Shown in pieces: positions 48,166-59,254 of a stretch of DNA of 64,000 bases. Source of the stretch: Psychrobacter lutiphocae DSM 21542. Its GTDB lineage: Bacteria; Pseudomonadota; Gammaproteobacteria; Pseudomonadales; Moraxellaceae. Numbering within the stretch: position 1 is the stretch's first letter; each line of letters starts with the position of its first letter. The position numbers and the translations under genes were made by a program. The stretch lies in NCBI RefSeq assembly GCF_000382145.1, contig NZ_KB907639.1, positions 1-64,000 on the forward strand, in the 5' to 3' direction. The notes beneath the pieces were generated by a model. It worked only from the letters and a program-made list of their open reading frames with translations, was not told where the DNA came from and searched no databases.

Positions 48166-50322
48166 ATGATATATCAAGGTAACCGCATTACGGTATCGAT
48201 GTTAGAAGAAGGCATCGCCAATATGCACTTTAACGCAGAAAATGAAAGCGTTAACAAGTTTGATGCCGAAACCAATCAACAGTTTTCCGAAGCTGTTGAT
48301 GCGCTTGAAAAAGCAGCAGACAGTATTAAAGGCTTAATTGTTACATCAGGTAAACGTGTATTTATTGCTGGTGCTGACATTACTGAATTTGTCGGTCATT
48401 TCCGTAAGGAAGAAACTGAAATCAGAGACTGGATCGTTGAAATTAACGGTGTATTCAATCGTTTTGAAGACTTGCCTTTTCCTAAAGTTGCCGCTATCAA
48501 TGGCGCAGCACTAGGCGGTGGTTGTGAGATGACCTTAGTTTGTGAATACCGAGTTATGGGCGAAAAAGCGCAAATCGGTTTACCAGAAACTCAGTTAGGT
48601 ATTTTCCCAGGCTTTGGTGGTAGCGTACGTACACCACGAGTCATCGGTATTGATAATGCACTAGAGCTTATCGCAACGGGCAAAGCGCAAAAGCCAGCAC
48701 AAGCATTAAAACTAGGCTTGGTTGACGCCGTTGTTGCACAAGATGACTTGCAAGCCGCAGCGATTGACCTAGTCAAAAAAGCCATTGCTGGTGACTTAGA
48801 CTGGCAAGCAAAACGTGAAGAGAAGCTGCAACCTGTTAAATTAAATCAGCTTGAGCAAACCATGGCATTTAATAGTGCTAAAGGCGCTATCTTCGCTAAA
48901 GCCAATCCTAAGCAGTATCCAGCGGTGGCAATTGCGATACAAGCGATTGAAAAGCATGTCAACTTGGGTCGTGACGAAGCAATCAAGGTTGAAGCAGCGC
49001 ACTTTGCCAAAGCGGCTAAAACCCCACAAGCAGAAAGCTTAGTGGGTCTGTTCTTAAATGACCAAGCTGTTAAGAAACTGGCCAAACAGCACACTAAAAA
49101 TGCGCATGACATCAATGAAGCAGCAGTACTTGGTGCTGGTATCATGGGTGGTGGTATTGCTTATCAAGCGGCTTCAAAAGGCCTGCCAATTATTATGAAA
49201 GACATTAAGTCTGAGCAATTAGACTTGGGTATGGGTGAAGCCAGCAAGCTACTAGGTAAACAGGTTGAGCGTAAGAGAATGACCCCAGCACAAATGGGCG
49301 AAACGCTAAGCCGTATCCGCCCTACTTTAAATTATGGTGACTTTGGTGAAACGGACATCGTTATCGAAGCGGTAGTTGAAAATCCAAAAGTTAAACACGC
49401 AGTATTAAAAGAAGTAGAAGGTCTAGTAAAAGAAAACGCTATTTTGGCTTCCAACACCTCAACCATCTCTATCACTCATCTAGCCACTGTGCTTGAGCGT
49501 CCAGAGAACTTCGTTGGTATGCACTTCTTTAACCCAGTACATCGTATGCCACTGGTCGAAGTTATTCGTGGTGAGAAGTCATCAGAAGAAGCGATTGCAA
49601 CCACTGTTGCACTAGCTCAGCGTATGGGTAAAGTGCCTGTTGTGGTTAATGACTGCCCAGGCTTCTTAGTAAACCGCGTATTGTTCCCATACTTTGGTGC
49701 CTTTGATCTGTTATTAAAACAAGGCGCTGACTTTGTTCATGTGGACAAAGTTATGGAAAAATTCGGTTGGCCTATGGGCCCTGCATACTTAATTGACGTG
49801 GTGGGTTTGGATACGGGTGTACATGGTGCAGAAGTCATGGCAGAAGGCTTCCCAGATCGTATGAAGCCAGACTATAAAGGCGCTATCAAGCATTTGTTTG
49901 AAAATGAGCGTCTAGGTCAGAAAAATGGTGTGGGTTTTTATAAGTACGAAACTGACAAGCGTGGTAAGCCGAAAAAAGTGGCAGACGAAGCGACTTATGA
50001 GCTACTAAAAGCAACGACTGATAGTGACAAACAAGCTTTTGAAGATCAAACCATCATTGATCGTATGATGCTTGCGTTCTGTAACGAAACCGTTCGTTGC
50101 TTAGAAGATGAAATTGTTGCAACCCCAGCAGAAGCAGATATGGCAATGATCATGGGTGTTGGCTTCCCTCCATTCCGTGGTGGTCCATGTCGTTACATCG
50201 ACCAAGTTGGCCTTGATAACTACTTAGCGCTATGTGAGAAATATGCTCACTTAGGTAAAGCTTATGAAGCACCACAAAAAATCCGTGATATGGCTGCCGC
50301 TGGCGAGACATTTTACCCATAA
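48166..50322 (+). CDS. fadB: fatty acid oxidation complex alpha subunit
   Basis: FadB combines enoyl-CoA hydratase/isomerase and 3-hydroxyacyl-CoA dehydrogenase. The 718-aa protein has a crotonase domain ([36 protein letters not shown]) and the NAD domain at [14 protein letters not shown] with [25 protein letters not shown] and [12 protein letters not shown]. Length equals E. coli FadB (729). AAGGAG precedes the ATG. It forms an operon with fadA 216 bp downstream and would work with FadH, the acyl-CoA ligase and the FadL-type porin. Confidence 0.97.
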   Translation: MIYQGNRITVSMLEEGIANMHFNAENESVNKFDAETNQQFSEAVDALEKAADSIKGLIVTSGKRVFIAGADITEFVGHFRKEETEIRDWIVEINGVFNRFEDLPFPKVAAINGAALGGGCEMTLVCEYRVMGEKAQIGLPETQLGIFPGFGGSVRTPRVIGIDNALELIATGKAQKPAQALKLGLVDAVVAQDDLQAAAIDLVKKAIAGDLDWQAKREEKLQPVKLNQLEQTMAFNSAKGAIFAKANPKQYPAVAIAIQAIEKHVNLGRDEAIKVEAAHFAKAAKTPQAESLVGLFLNDQAVKKLAKQHTKNAHDINEAAVLGAGIMGGGIAYQAASKGLPIIMKDIKSEQLDLGMGEASKLLGKQVERKRMTPAQMGETLSRIRPTLNYGDFGETDIVIEAVVENPKVKHAVLKEVEGLVKENAILASNTSTISITHLATVLERPENFVGMHFFNPVHRMPLVEVIRGEKSSEEAIATTVALAQRMGKVPVVVNDCPGFLVNRVLFPYFGAFDLLLKQGADFVHVDKVMEKFGWPMGPAYLIDVVGLDTGVHGAEVMAEGFPDRMKPDYKGAIKHLFENERLGQKNGVGFYKYETDKRGKPKKVADEATYELLKATTDSDKQAFEDQTIIDRMMLAFCNETVRCLEDEIVATPAEADMAMIMGVGFPPFRGGPCRYIDQVGLDNYLALCEKYAHLGKAYEAPQKIRDMAAAGETFYP

Positions 50323-50433
50323 GCCTAATACGATAAACGTTTAAACAATTTAATTAGGGCTTACTGACAATATGGCTTTTGTGACTGAGTATTATTTATT
50401 TGCAGCCTATAAAAGATAGATTGCACTATCTAA

Positions 50434-50513
50434 GAGACTACGCAAAAAGCATCTTCAATAATATACAGTCGCTATAACATGATGAATGATGGCTATTCAA
50501 GTAAGTCCTAACC
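50434..50513. repeat. possible degenerate miniature element between fadB and fadA
   Basis: The ends GACTACGCAAAAA and GTAAGTCC resemble the ends of the 130-bp elements at 9546 and 12775, but the inner bases do not match and the span is only about 80 bp. This could be a remnant or chance. Confidence 0.3.
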
Positions 50514-50538
50514 ATAATAAAGATTCAAGGAGTATTAA

Positions 50539-51711
<1,173 letters not shown>

Positions 51712-51770
51712 TCACTGATTTAGATAAGTAATATGTCAATAGGATTAGGATGATTTAAACCTTTGGCATC

Positions 51771-51810
51771 AAAAAGCACCTCTGACGTAATGTTAGAGGT
51801 GCTTTTTTTG
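51771..51810 (+). terminator. terminator of fadBA
   Basis: AAAAAGCACCTCT / AGAGGTGCTTTTT with an 11-base loop and a T tract. Confidence 0.9.
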
Positions 51811-51872
51811 TTGTGATTTTTATGTTTCTGGTTTGTAGTTTATCTGATTTTCCTGAACCCATAGCTTTATCT

Positions 51873-52115
51873 TTACTTAGAACGTGAATGTATATTTTTT
51901 AATACTAGCTTTTTAATTTTCTCTTTAGATAGATTATTCGGAATACTATCTAAAAATTTCTTATCTTCTTCTGTTAAAATAACGCCCTCGATGGCGTTAC
52001 TTGCCCTTGCTAAAGCTCTACGGTATTTCACAGCTTCAGGGTGCATTGATGTATTTCTATCTCTCGGCAATTGAGAGTAATCTACTTCAATACCTATTAT
52101 TTCTTTCATATTCAT
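51873..52115 (-). CDS. small VbhA-like (Fic-inhibitor) antitoxin candidate
   Basis: An 80-aa protein with a well-placed AAGGAAAA site, so it is probably real. The middle, EAVKYRRALARASNAIEG, contains S-x-x-x-E-G (Ser39, Glu43, Gly44), the inhibitory-helix motif (S/T)xxxE(G/N) of Fic antitoxins such as VbhA. The order Tyr-Arg-Arg, helix, motif, then a second helical half resembles VbhA. No Fic toxin (HPFxxGN) gene is adjacent: it is 55 bp downstream of a cytidylyltransferase gene and faces fadA. It could be an orphan antitoxin or have lost its partner. Assignment is an inference from motif and size. Confidence 0.5.
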   Translation of the reverse strand: MNMKEIIGIEVDYSQLPRDRNTSMHPEAVKYRRALARASNAIEGVILTEEDKKFLDSIPNNLSKEKIKKLVLKNIHSRSK

Positions 52116-52170
52116 AGTGTTTTCCTTAATTTTTACCCTATTACAATGGTTTGTTTGAGTAAATATCTTG

Positions 52171-53226
52171 TTACAAAAATTGCCAATAAATAAAAGTTAT
52201 CACCGGCACCCCAATTAACAAACTATCCACCCGATCTAGGATACCACCATGTCCAGCAAGCATGGTGCCAGTATCTTTTATGCCATGTCGACGTTTGAAG
52301 GTTGATTCAAATAAGTCACCGATAATACCACTGATTGCCAAAAAGTAGGCAATTGCAAAGCATTGGATGACCGAAAATGAGGTTAACCATAACCCCAATA
52401 AGGTCGCTAATAAAGCGGACAGTAAGCTACCAAATAAGGCGCCTTCGATGGTCTTATTAGGACTTAAAGTTGGTGCTAGTTTTTTACTAAATAAGCGACC
52501 ACCAAGCCAGCGGCCGCACAAATACTGAGCAATGTCATTAAACTGACTGGCAAAAATTACAAATAAAAATACCCCAGCCTGCTGGCGGACGATACTCAGA
52601 TGCGCCAGTGCAATTAGGCTGATAATTAGATAAACAAAGGCGACGCACAGTCCTGTATCAACCCAAGTGACACGTTGCCACCAGTTTGCCAGACGTTTGG
52701 CTCGGCTTAATGTTAATGTGGCTTGGTGTGCTTTGGCCGGGATTGATTGAGATGGGCTTGGTTTAGAAGGAGGTAAGCTAAACAAACTAAAGCTGTTGGT
52801 ATTAACACTAGTAAAGATAAGCTTATGAATGGCAACTGGGACAGGCTGAACCTTCAACCGTTCAAGCTTTTCGACAAAGGCAAGCTTACTCTTGGATCGC
52901 CACAAGCGTGATATTTCAAATAACCCCCGTAAGCCGATGATCACCAATAATATATCAATTGCCCACCAGTAAGGCTGGATATTAGCTTGATTGCTAATAT
53001 TGGAGAGATAAAAACACATAAATAGCGCAGACAACATCCATAGCCATGAGCGGACTATCAGATAGACCTTAGGTAGCTTTTTTCGATTGTTGGGTATAGA
53101 TAATAGTATCCAGACGATAAGATTTATCGTTAAGATGCTAAGCATAAATACAATGCTAGGTATAAATACAGCGCTGGGTATAAATACAATGCTGGGCATA
53201 AGCATAGTGCTGGCGGTCCATGTCAT
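52171..53226 (-). CDS. phosphatidate cytidylyltransferase, CdsA/YnbB-type
   Basis: A multi-spanning membrane enzyme that makes CDP-diacylglycerol. The 351-aa protein has the family signature region ending STFKRRHGIKDTGTMLAGHGG with ILDRVDS, and QFNDIAQYLCGRWLG and LSPNKTIEGALFG before it. The Asn-Asp in QFNDIAQY resembles the E. coli paralogue YnbB rather than CdsA. The N-terminus contains a sixfold-residue repeat (MLMPS IVFIPS AVFIPS IVFMLS) from an 18-bp DNA repeat, so the real start may lie elsewhere. GAGA stands before the ATG. A second, housekeeping CdsA would be expected outside the window. Confidence 0.85.
   Translation of the reverse strand: MTWTASTMLMPSIVFIPSAVFIPSIVFMLSILTINLIVWILLSIPNNRKKLPKVYLIVRSWLWMLSALFMCFYLSNISNQANIQPYWWAIDILLVIIGLRGLFEISRLWRSKSKLAFVEKLERLKVQPVPVAIHKLIFTSVNTNSFSLFSLPPSKPSPSQSIPAKAHQATLTLSRAKRLANWWQRVTWVDTGLCVAFVYLIISLIALAHLSIVRQQAGVFLFVIFASQFNDIAQYLCGRWLGGRLFSKKLAPTLSPNKTIEGALFGSLLSALLATLLGLWLTSFSVIQCFAIAYFLAISGIIGDLFESTFKRRHGIKDTGTMLAGHGGILDRVDSLLIGVPVITFIYWQFL
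53144..53215. repeat. 18-bp tandem repeat (4 units) in the 5' end of the cytidylyltransferase gene
   Basis: Units ATAAATACAATGCTAGGT, ATAAATACAGCGCTGGGT, ATAAATACAATGCTGGGC and a diverged fourth, in frame with the gene, encode the repeated hydrophobic residues at its N-terminus. Confidence 0.9.
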
Positions 53227-53418
53227 CTGATTATCTCATATTTGAATGTTCAACAAACCCTAGAGATTAGAGTTATTTTAATATTGTCTTAATATTGTTT
53301 TTGTGATGTCTTAGTATAACTAAAACTGTTACCTTGATGTGTTTTATAGGATTCTTAGGTGTAATATGCTTTAATAAAGCAATGACGTTTGTTTTTTTAA
53401 CAACACAAGGAGCGTGTT

Positions 53419-53997
53419 ATGTCAAAAACCACCATTACAGACAAAACTTATCGTATTGTGCGCGACAATACGCAAGCACTCATTATTGATGTACAGCAGA
53501 GGCTTGCCCCACATATCTATCGTAATGAAGATGTTCTGCACAAAACTGTTACCTTAATTCAAGGCTTACAAATATTGGGCGTGCCGATCATGCTCAATGA
53601 ACAGTATAAAAAAGGACTCGGTGAAACACTGCCTGAGATTATGGACGTGCTTGACGTCTCTAAGACTAAAATCGTGGAAAAGGTCACATTTAGCGTCTGT
53701 GACAATGATGAAGCGTGGTATCATGTTGCCCAGCAAAATCGAACTTCGGTGATTGTATGTGGTATTGAGGCACATGTGTGCGTGATGCAGACCGTATTAG
53801 ATCTGCTAGACAATGGTATGCAACCAGTAGTGATAGCCGATGCCATAGGCTCACGAGATAGCTATGATCGGCGTCAAGCCATTCGCCGTATGCGCCGAGC
53901 AGGAGCTGTAATTACCACGACTGAGGCCATATTATTTGAGCTGTGTCGTTCTAGTAAAGATCCAGCATTCAAGGCCATTAGTCAGTTGATTAAGTAG
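53419..53997 (+). CDS. isochorismatase-family hydrolase
   Basis: A cysteine hydrolase of 192 aa. The triad is visible: Asp in ALIIDVQQRL, Lys in KIVEKVTFS, and Cys in VVCGIEAHVCVMQT. The set resembles YcaC-type isochorismatase-like hydrolases. Substrate unknown. AAGGAG precedes the ATG. The gene stands alone before the TMAO genes. Confidence 0.88.
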   Translation: MSKTTITDKTYRIVRDNTQALIIDVQQRLAPHIYRNEDVLHKTVTLIQGLQILGVPIMLNEQYKKGLGETLPEIMDVLDVSKTKIVEKVTFSVCDNDEAWYHVAQQNRTSVIVCGIEAHVCVMQTVLDLLDNGMQPVVIADAIGSRDSYDRRQAIRRMRRAGAVITTTEAILFELCRSSKDPAFKAISQLIK

Positions 53998-54534
53998 ATA
54001 TCGTATTTCCAATGAAACCGTATTTTCAGCCATTCAGTTATTTTAGTTATGTTATATAGGTGCTAAAACTAATAAGTAAGCATTAAAGTTCAACAGTCTT
54101 TTATTTATATTAACTTAATAATAAAAGACTGTATGTTAAGAAAAACAAAATAACTAGGTGTCTAATCAAATACTGTCACCTGTATAGTCAGAATATAGTA
54201 GTTAAATGCTAGCTATTTATAATAACCTTAATTATAATAAGGATATTCTTATTTTTCGCATAAACTATCTAAAAACTTTTTTGACATAAAACAGCATTAT
54301 TTTTGTACAGTTATTATCTTTTTATATTTTACAACTATTATTTTGGTACTGTTAAGATAAGCTTCTAAACAATTTACCAAGATAAATGGCCAATTAGCTG
54401 TTTATTACTGTGTGAGCTTTCTTATCAGCTCCAATTATATATGCAAGCAAATAGCAAGACGCTAGCAGAAAACATCTATTAACAACTTTGCGTTGTCTTC
54501 GCGATATTAAAAACTCATTTTTATCACTTTGCGA

Positions 54535-54566
54535 TATCTGTTCATAGGGTTATCTGTTCATAGGGT
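54535..54566 (+). promoter_or_regulatory. two TorR-box-like direct repeats upstream of torE
   Basis: CTGTTCATAG occurs at 54538-54547 and 54554-54563, inside a perfect 16-bp direct duplication TATCTGTTCATAGGGT. E. coli TorR binds direct decamers of consensus CTGTTCATAT in the torCAD promoter, so nine of ten bases agree in both copies. They lie about 90 bp before the torE start. The 655-bp region 53998-54652 otherwise has no gene that I recognise. No torR or torS is in the window. Confidence 0.6.
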
Positions 54567-54652
54567 TGTAAGAAATGAGTAAGTCTTAATAAGTTAGTAA
54601 TAAGTCACCTAGGGATTAGCCAAAATACAAAATCGAAAAAAAGGGGAAACCT

Positions 54653-54805
54653 ATGCAAACCAAAGAACAACCTGTCAAGCGTGAGTGGTTAACTGCGTTG
54701 GTCATGTCTTTCTTTGCCTTACCAATAATCGCTTTATTGTTTATTTGTGCTTATGGCTTTATTGTTTGGTTTGGTCAGATGTTGTTTTGGGGACCACCGA
54801 CCTAA
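54653..54805 (+). CDS. torE: TorE/NapE-type small membrane protein
   Basis: A 50-aa protein with a polar start (QTKEQPVKREW) and one long hydrophobic helix, FFALPIIALLFICAYGFIVW, ending in FGQMLFWGPPT. Size, single helix and position before torC match TorE/NapE proteins of TMAO and periplasmic nitrate reductase operons. AAAAAGGGG stands just before the ATG. It is shorter than the overlapping shadow frames. The gap to torC (413 bp) is long and holds no gene that I recognise, so its operon link is inferred. Confidence 0.85.
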   Translation: MQTKEQPVKREWLTALVMSFFALPIIALLFICAYGFIVWFGQMLFWGPPT

Positions 54806-55218
54806 GGGTTGCTCAAAACAAGTGGTTTAAGTCAAGCTGCTTATCTGTTAATGGTGTATTTAAATAAGGGTGAATCTAAAATAAGCGTATATTGAGCAAC
54901 AGTCAAAATTTGTGGCAAGCAAATAGCAAAGTGCGGCTTTAATGGATGACGACGCTTTCTAATATTGAGAGTTTTTTTTATTGATAGCTTTTTGAACCTC
55001 TTTCACACTGCCTAGTTGCACTATGTCTATTTCAGCTAGATCTATTTGTACTATGTTTGATGATAGATTAGGTTTAGGAAGATTAGGCAAATCAATAAAT
55101 ATGTCGATACGATAACTTAGATACGCATTACGCATGAAGATAAGCATAAATATGCATTGAAGCGAGATTATTTTTCAAATTTTCGACCTTGATACGATAC
55201 AAATGGCAAGGAATTATC

Positions 55219-56454
55219 ATGAACGCAATTAAACGCCTATTTAGCTGGCTGCGTCGGCTTTTATTTCAACCTTCAGCAAAAATCGGTCTAGGCCTATTGG
55301 TCATTATTGGCTTTGCTGGTGGTGTCTGGTTTTGGGCTGGATTTAATGCTGGTCTTGAGGCCACAAACAGTGAAGAGTTTTGTTTGTCTTGCCACACAAT
55401 GAAAGACAACATGCTACCAGAATTACAAAAAACGGTGCATTGGCAAAACCGTACAGGGGTTCGTGCTGAATGTCAGGATTGTCACGTACCGCATAAGTTT
55501 ACAGATAAAGTCGCTCGTAAAATGCAAGCATCACGTGAAGTGTTATCGCACGTGATGGGAGATATTGGTACACGTGAGAAGTTTTTAGCACACCGCGGTG
55601 TGCTAGCGCAACGTGAGTGGGCCCGCTTTAAAGCCAATAACTCAAAAGAATGTCGTAATTGTCATGATTATGACAGTATGGATTTTAGTAAAATGCGTGT
55701 GACCTCACAGATGATTATGCGTAGTGCAGCTGAGCGTGACGCCAGCTGTGTTGACTGTCACAAAGGTATTGCGCATGAGCTTCCTGTCCTAGAAGGTATG
55801 CACAACCCTGCCTTTGATACCTTAGTATCAGAAGCTAATCATACCAAAATTAACGTTGGTGAGACTTACTATAACGTTGTACCACAGCCATTATATTTAG
55901 ATGCAGAAAAAACCAAACAAGTAGGTACTATCGAAGTAGCTGCTCCAGCCAAAGTAATCGCTCACGAAAATGGCATGACTCAAATTGAGCTTGATATGTG
56001 GCGTAAGAACAAAGGCTATGGCCGTGTTTGGTATACGCACTTCGGTCTTAACATTGTGGATGCGATTATTGACAAAGAGCTGTCACGTGATGAGTCACTG
56101 ATTACGGTTAAAGAGTCAAAAGAAGATCCTATGACTGGACTAGAGTGGCAGAAAGTGAGTGGTCAATTCTGGGTTGAAGATGGCTTATTAATGAATAGTC
56201 TTGAAACTGCTTGGGACATTGCTGGTCAGACCTATGAAGATAATTGTAGTGTGTGTCACCGTCAGCCAGATCCAGCAGGGCATGATGCGAACCAGTGGCC
56301 AGGTTTATGGGCAGGTATGGTTGGGTTTACTAACCTTGATGATGACACAGGCGGTTTGGTATTGAAATATCTACAACTTAACTCATCTGACTTTGCCGCA
56401 GGTACGCATGCACCTGGATCACCTGAAAATGCGATCCAAACAGCCAGACCATAA
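55219..56454 (+). CDS. torC: pentaheme c-type cytochrome TorC
   Basis: TorC carries electrons from the menaquinol pool to periplasmic TorA. The 411-aa protein begins at ATG 55219 (AAGGAA before it). It has one N-terminal membrane anchor at about residues 16-42, then five CxxCH heme sites: CLSCH, CQDCH, CRNCH, CVDCH in the NapC/NirT-like part, and CSVCH in the C-terminal extra domain. This four-plus-one pattern separates TorC from NapC. torA follows 47 bp later. Confidence 0.95.
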   Translation: MNAIKRLFSWLRRLLFQPSAKIGLGLLVIIGFAGGVWFWAGFNAGLEATNSEEFCLSCHTMKDNMLPELQKTVHWQNRTGVRAECQDCHVPHKFTDKVARKMQASREVLSHVMGDIGTREKFLAHRGVLAQREWARFKANNSKECRNCHDYDSMDFSKMRVTSQMIMRSAAERDASCVDCHKGIAHELPVLEGMHNPAFDTLVSEANHTKINVGETYYNVVPQPLYLDAEKTKQVGTIEVAAPAKVIAHENGMTQIELDMWRKNKGYGRVWYTHFGLNIVDAIIDKELSRDESLITVKESKEDPMTGLEWQKVSGQFWVEDGLLMNSLETAWDIAGQTYEDNCSVCHRQPDPAGHDANQWPGLWAGMVGFTNLDDDTGGLVLKYLQLNSSDFAAGTHAPGSPENAIQTARP

Positions 56455-56501
56455 AAAGTGCAGCTTAGCCACAACAAGCATTAAAATATTAGAGGTATTT
56501 T

Positions 56502-59024
56502 ATGAAAACTATAAATCGTAGGGGCTTTTTAAAATCGCTGGCCGCTTTGTCTGGCACCGCTGTGCTACCTATGCCGTTACTTGCAGATGACAGTGTCTTA
56601 ACCAAAGCAACAGGTGGTGAGAAGCAAGATTGGAGTGGTTGGAAAATGTCAGGAGCGCACTGGGGTGCGTTCCGAGCTCGCGTTGAAGCCGATAAGTTGG
56701 TCGAAATTAAGCCATTTGAATTTGATCAGTATCCAACCAAAATCTTAGACGGTGTACCAGGTATTCTGTACAGCCCATCACGTGTACGTTATCCAATGAT
56801 CCGAGTTGATTGGTACAAAAATCGTCATAAGAGTGATACGTCTCAGCGTGGTGATAACCGCTTTGTGCGTGTTAGCTGGGATGAAGCGCTAGACACCTTG
56901 TATGAAGAGCTTGAGCGGGTACAAAAAGAATATGGACCTTGGGCGCTACATACCGCAAACGTGGGTTGGCGCTCAGTGGGCAACATTCACAGCTGTGGTA
57001 ACCACATGGTTCGTGCGATTGGGATGCATGGCAATAGTGTCGGTACTGCAGGTGACTACTCAACTGGTGCTGGCCAGATGATTTTGCCGTATGTCCTAGG
57101 TTCGACAGAAGTGTATTCACAAGGCACCTCATGGCCACTGATTTTAGAAAACTCAAAGCTAATTATCTTCTGGGCTAACGACCCAATTAAGAACTTGCAA
57201 GTGGGTTGGAATACAGAAACTCATGAAGCCTATGAGTACTATGAAATCTTACGTGATAAGGTCAAAAATAAAGAAATCGAAGTTATCTGTATTGACCCCG
57301 TAAAAAGCAAAACCCAAAACTACTTAGAGTGTGAGCATCAGTTTGTAAATCCAATGACTGATGTTGCCTTTATGCTTGGCTTGGCGCATACCCTGATCAC
57401 TGAAGACTTATATGACAAAGACTTCATTGATATGTATGCTTTAGGTTTGGATGAGTTTATCCCCTATTTGATGGGTGAGACGGTCGATAAGGTTGAAAAA
57501 ACACCAGAGTGGGCTGCCAAGATCTGTGGCATTAGTGCCGATAGAATTCGTGAGCTGGCACGTAAAATGGCCAGCAACCGTACTCAGCTATGTTTTGGTT
57601 GGGCGATTCAGCGCCAGCAACATGGTGAGCAGCCTTATTGGATGGGTGCAATTATCGCCAGTCTATTAGGTCAAATTGGTTTGCCAGGTGGGGGTATCAG
57701 CTATTCGCATCATTATAGCTCAGTTGGTGTGCCGACTTCGGGCGCCTCTATGCCAGGTGCTTTTCCACTAAACTTAGATACTGGTCGTAGGCCAAAATAT
57801 GACAACAGTGATTACAATGGTTATAGCTCAGTGATTCCTGTTGCACGTATGGTTGACTGTCTGCTTGAGCCAGGTAAAAAGATTAACTTTAACGGCCATG
57901 AAGTCACGCTACCGCCACTGAAAATGGGTATCTTTACTGGTAGTAACCAGTGGCATCGTCACCAAGACCGTAACCGTATGAAAAAGGGTTATCGCAATAT
58001 GGAGACGGTGGTATCAGTTGACTATAACTGGACTGCGACTTGTCGTTTTGCTGACATCGTATTGCCAGCTTGTACCCCGTATGAGCGTAATGACTTAGAT
58101 GCTTATGGCTCTTACAGTAACCGTGGGGTGATAGCCATGCACAAGCTGGTTGATCCACTATATCATTCAAAGTCGGACTTCGATATTTGGTATGAATTTA
58201 CCAAGCGTATGGGTCGTGAGCTTGAGTATAGCCGTGCGATGAATGAGATGCAGTGGATTGAGCAAATCTATGAGGATTGTCGTGCTGAGAACCTGAAAAA
58301 AGATTTCTATATGCCTGAGTTCAAAGAGTTCTGGGAAAAAGGCTATGTTTTATTCCCTGAAGGTAAACCTTGGGTACGTCATGCTGATTTCCGTGAAGAT
58401 CCAGAGGTTAATGCATTAGGCACACCATCAGGCTTTATTGAAATCAGTAGCCGTAAGATCGCCAGCTATGGCTACGAAGACTGTAAAGGGCACCCCATCT
58501 GGATGGAGAAAGCTGAGCGTTCACATGGTGGTCCAGGCTCAGATAAGTATCCACTGTGGTTACAATCTGTGCATCCAGACACCCGTTTGCATTCACAAAC
58601 TTGTGAGTCAGAAGAGCGCCGTGCCACCTATACGGTGCAAGATCGTGAGCCTTGTTATATTGGCCCTGAAGATGCTAGAGCACGTGGTATTAAAGATGGT
58701 GACTTGGTGCGTGTCTATAATGACCGCGGTCAGCTACTGGCAGGGGCTGTTATCTCTGACAACTTCCCACCAGGTGTAATCCGTATTCAAGAAGGGGCTT
58801 GGTATGGTCCAACTGGACCTGAGATTGGTGCACTAGATACTTATGGCGACCCAAATACCTTGACCTTAGACATAGGGACTTCTATGTTGGCGCAAGGACC
58901 AAGTGCCAATACTTGCTTGGTTGAGATTGAGAAGTTTGTTGGGAAAGCACCTGCGGTGACTTCATTTGGTGGCCCAACCTATGTCAACCCAGACGGCTCA
59001 TTGGCGCCAGAAACTAGAGGCTAA
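56502..59024 (+). CDS. torA: trimethylamine-N-oxide reductase, periplasmic molybdoenzyme
   Basis: TorA reduces TMAO to trimethylamine as the terminal step of anaerobic respiration. The 840-aa precursor has a twin-arginine signal, [12 protein letters not shown], cut at about PLLA. The Mo-bisPGD domain shows GDYSTGAGQ with the Mo-ligand Ser, [14 protein letters not shown], and the C-terminal VTVY-like [19 protein letters not shown] region. Length matches E. coli TorA (848). The N-terminus lacks Fe-S Cys ligands, as in the DMSO/TMAO reductase group. A terminator follows, then torD. Confidence 0.95.
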   Translation: MKTINRRGFLKSLAALSGTAVLPMPLLADDSVLTKATGGEKQDWSGWKMSGAHWGAFRARVEADKLVEIKPFEFDQYPTKILDGVPGILYSPSRVRYPMIRVDWYKNRHKSDTSQRGDNRFVRVSWDEALDTLYEELERVQKEYGPWALHTANVGWRSVGNIHSCGNHMVRAIGMHGNSVGTAGDYSTGAGQMILPYVLGSTEVYSQGTSWPLILENSKLIIFWANDPIKNLQVGWNTETHEAYEYYEILRDKVKNKEIEVICIDPVKSKTQNYLECEHQFVNPMTDVAFMLGLAHTLITEDLYDKDFIDMYALGLDEFIPYLMGETVDKVEKTPEWAAKICGISADRIRELARKMASNRTQLCFGWAIQRQQHGEQPYWMGAIIASLLGQIGLPGGGISYSHHYSSVGVPTSGASMPGAFPLNLDTGRRPKYDNSDYNGYSSVIPVARMVDCLLEPGKKINFNGHEVTLPPLKMGIFTGSNQWHRHQDRNRMKKGYRNMETVVSVDYNWTATCRFADIVLPACTPYERNDLDAYGSYSNRGVIAMHKLVDPLYHSKSDFDIWYEFTKRMGRELEYSRAMNEMQWIEQIYEDCRAENLKKDFYMPEFKEFWEKGYVLFPEGKPWVRHADFREDPEVNALGTPSGFIEISSRKIASYGYEDCKGHPIWMEKAERSHGGPGSDKYPLWLQSVHPDTRLHSQTCESEERRATYTVQDREPCYIGPEDARARGIKDGDLVRVYNDRGQLLAGAVISDNFPPGVIRIQEGAWYGPTGPEIGALDTYGDPNTLTLDIGTSMLAQGPSANTCLVEIEKFVGKAPAVTSFGGPTYVNPDGSLAPETRG

Positions 59025-59146
59025 TGAGTTAAAGATTAATGGCGGTTTAACGGACTAACGGCTGATAAGTGATAGACTGTGATGCAGAGCATTTGCATCA
59101 AGAGTAGCTAGGTAATAAACTGCAAAAACCGCATAAAATTGTAAAA

Positions 59147-59178
59147 AAAAGGGCTTTGTTAAGTAGCAAGGCCCTTTT
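59147..59178 (+). terminator. terminator after torA
   Basis: AAAAGGGCTTTG / CAAGGCCCTTTT with an 8-base loop and a T tract. torD begins about 75 bp further on, so it may be attenuated or have its own promoter. Confidence 0.8.
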
Positions 59179-59254
59179 GCTTTCTTTAGGGATTGCATAG
59201 AATTGAATTTTTATCGAATTTAAATCAAAATATTTTCAAGTATAAACATTTGGA

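Noticed and set aside
54685-54867. 60-codon frame overlapping torE
   Set aside because: It is another frame of the torE sequence, has no ribosome site, and torE itself is well supported by its hydrophobic helix, size and position.
54959-55147. 62-codon minus-strand frame between torE and torC
   Set aside because: No ribosome site, no recognisable domain, and AT-rich composition; probably chance.
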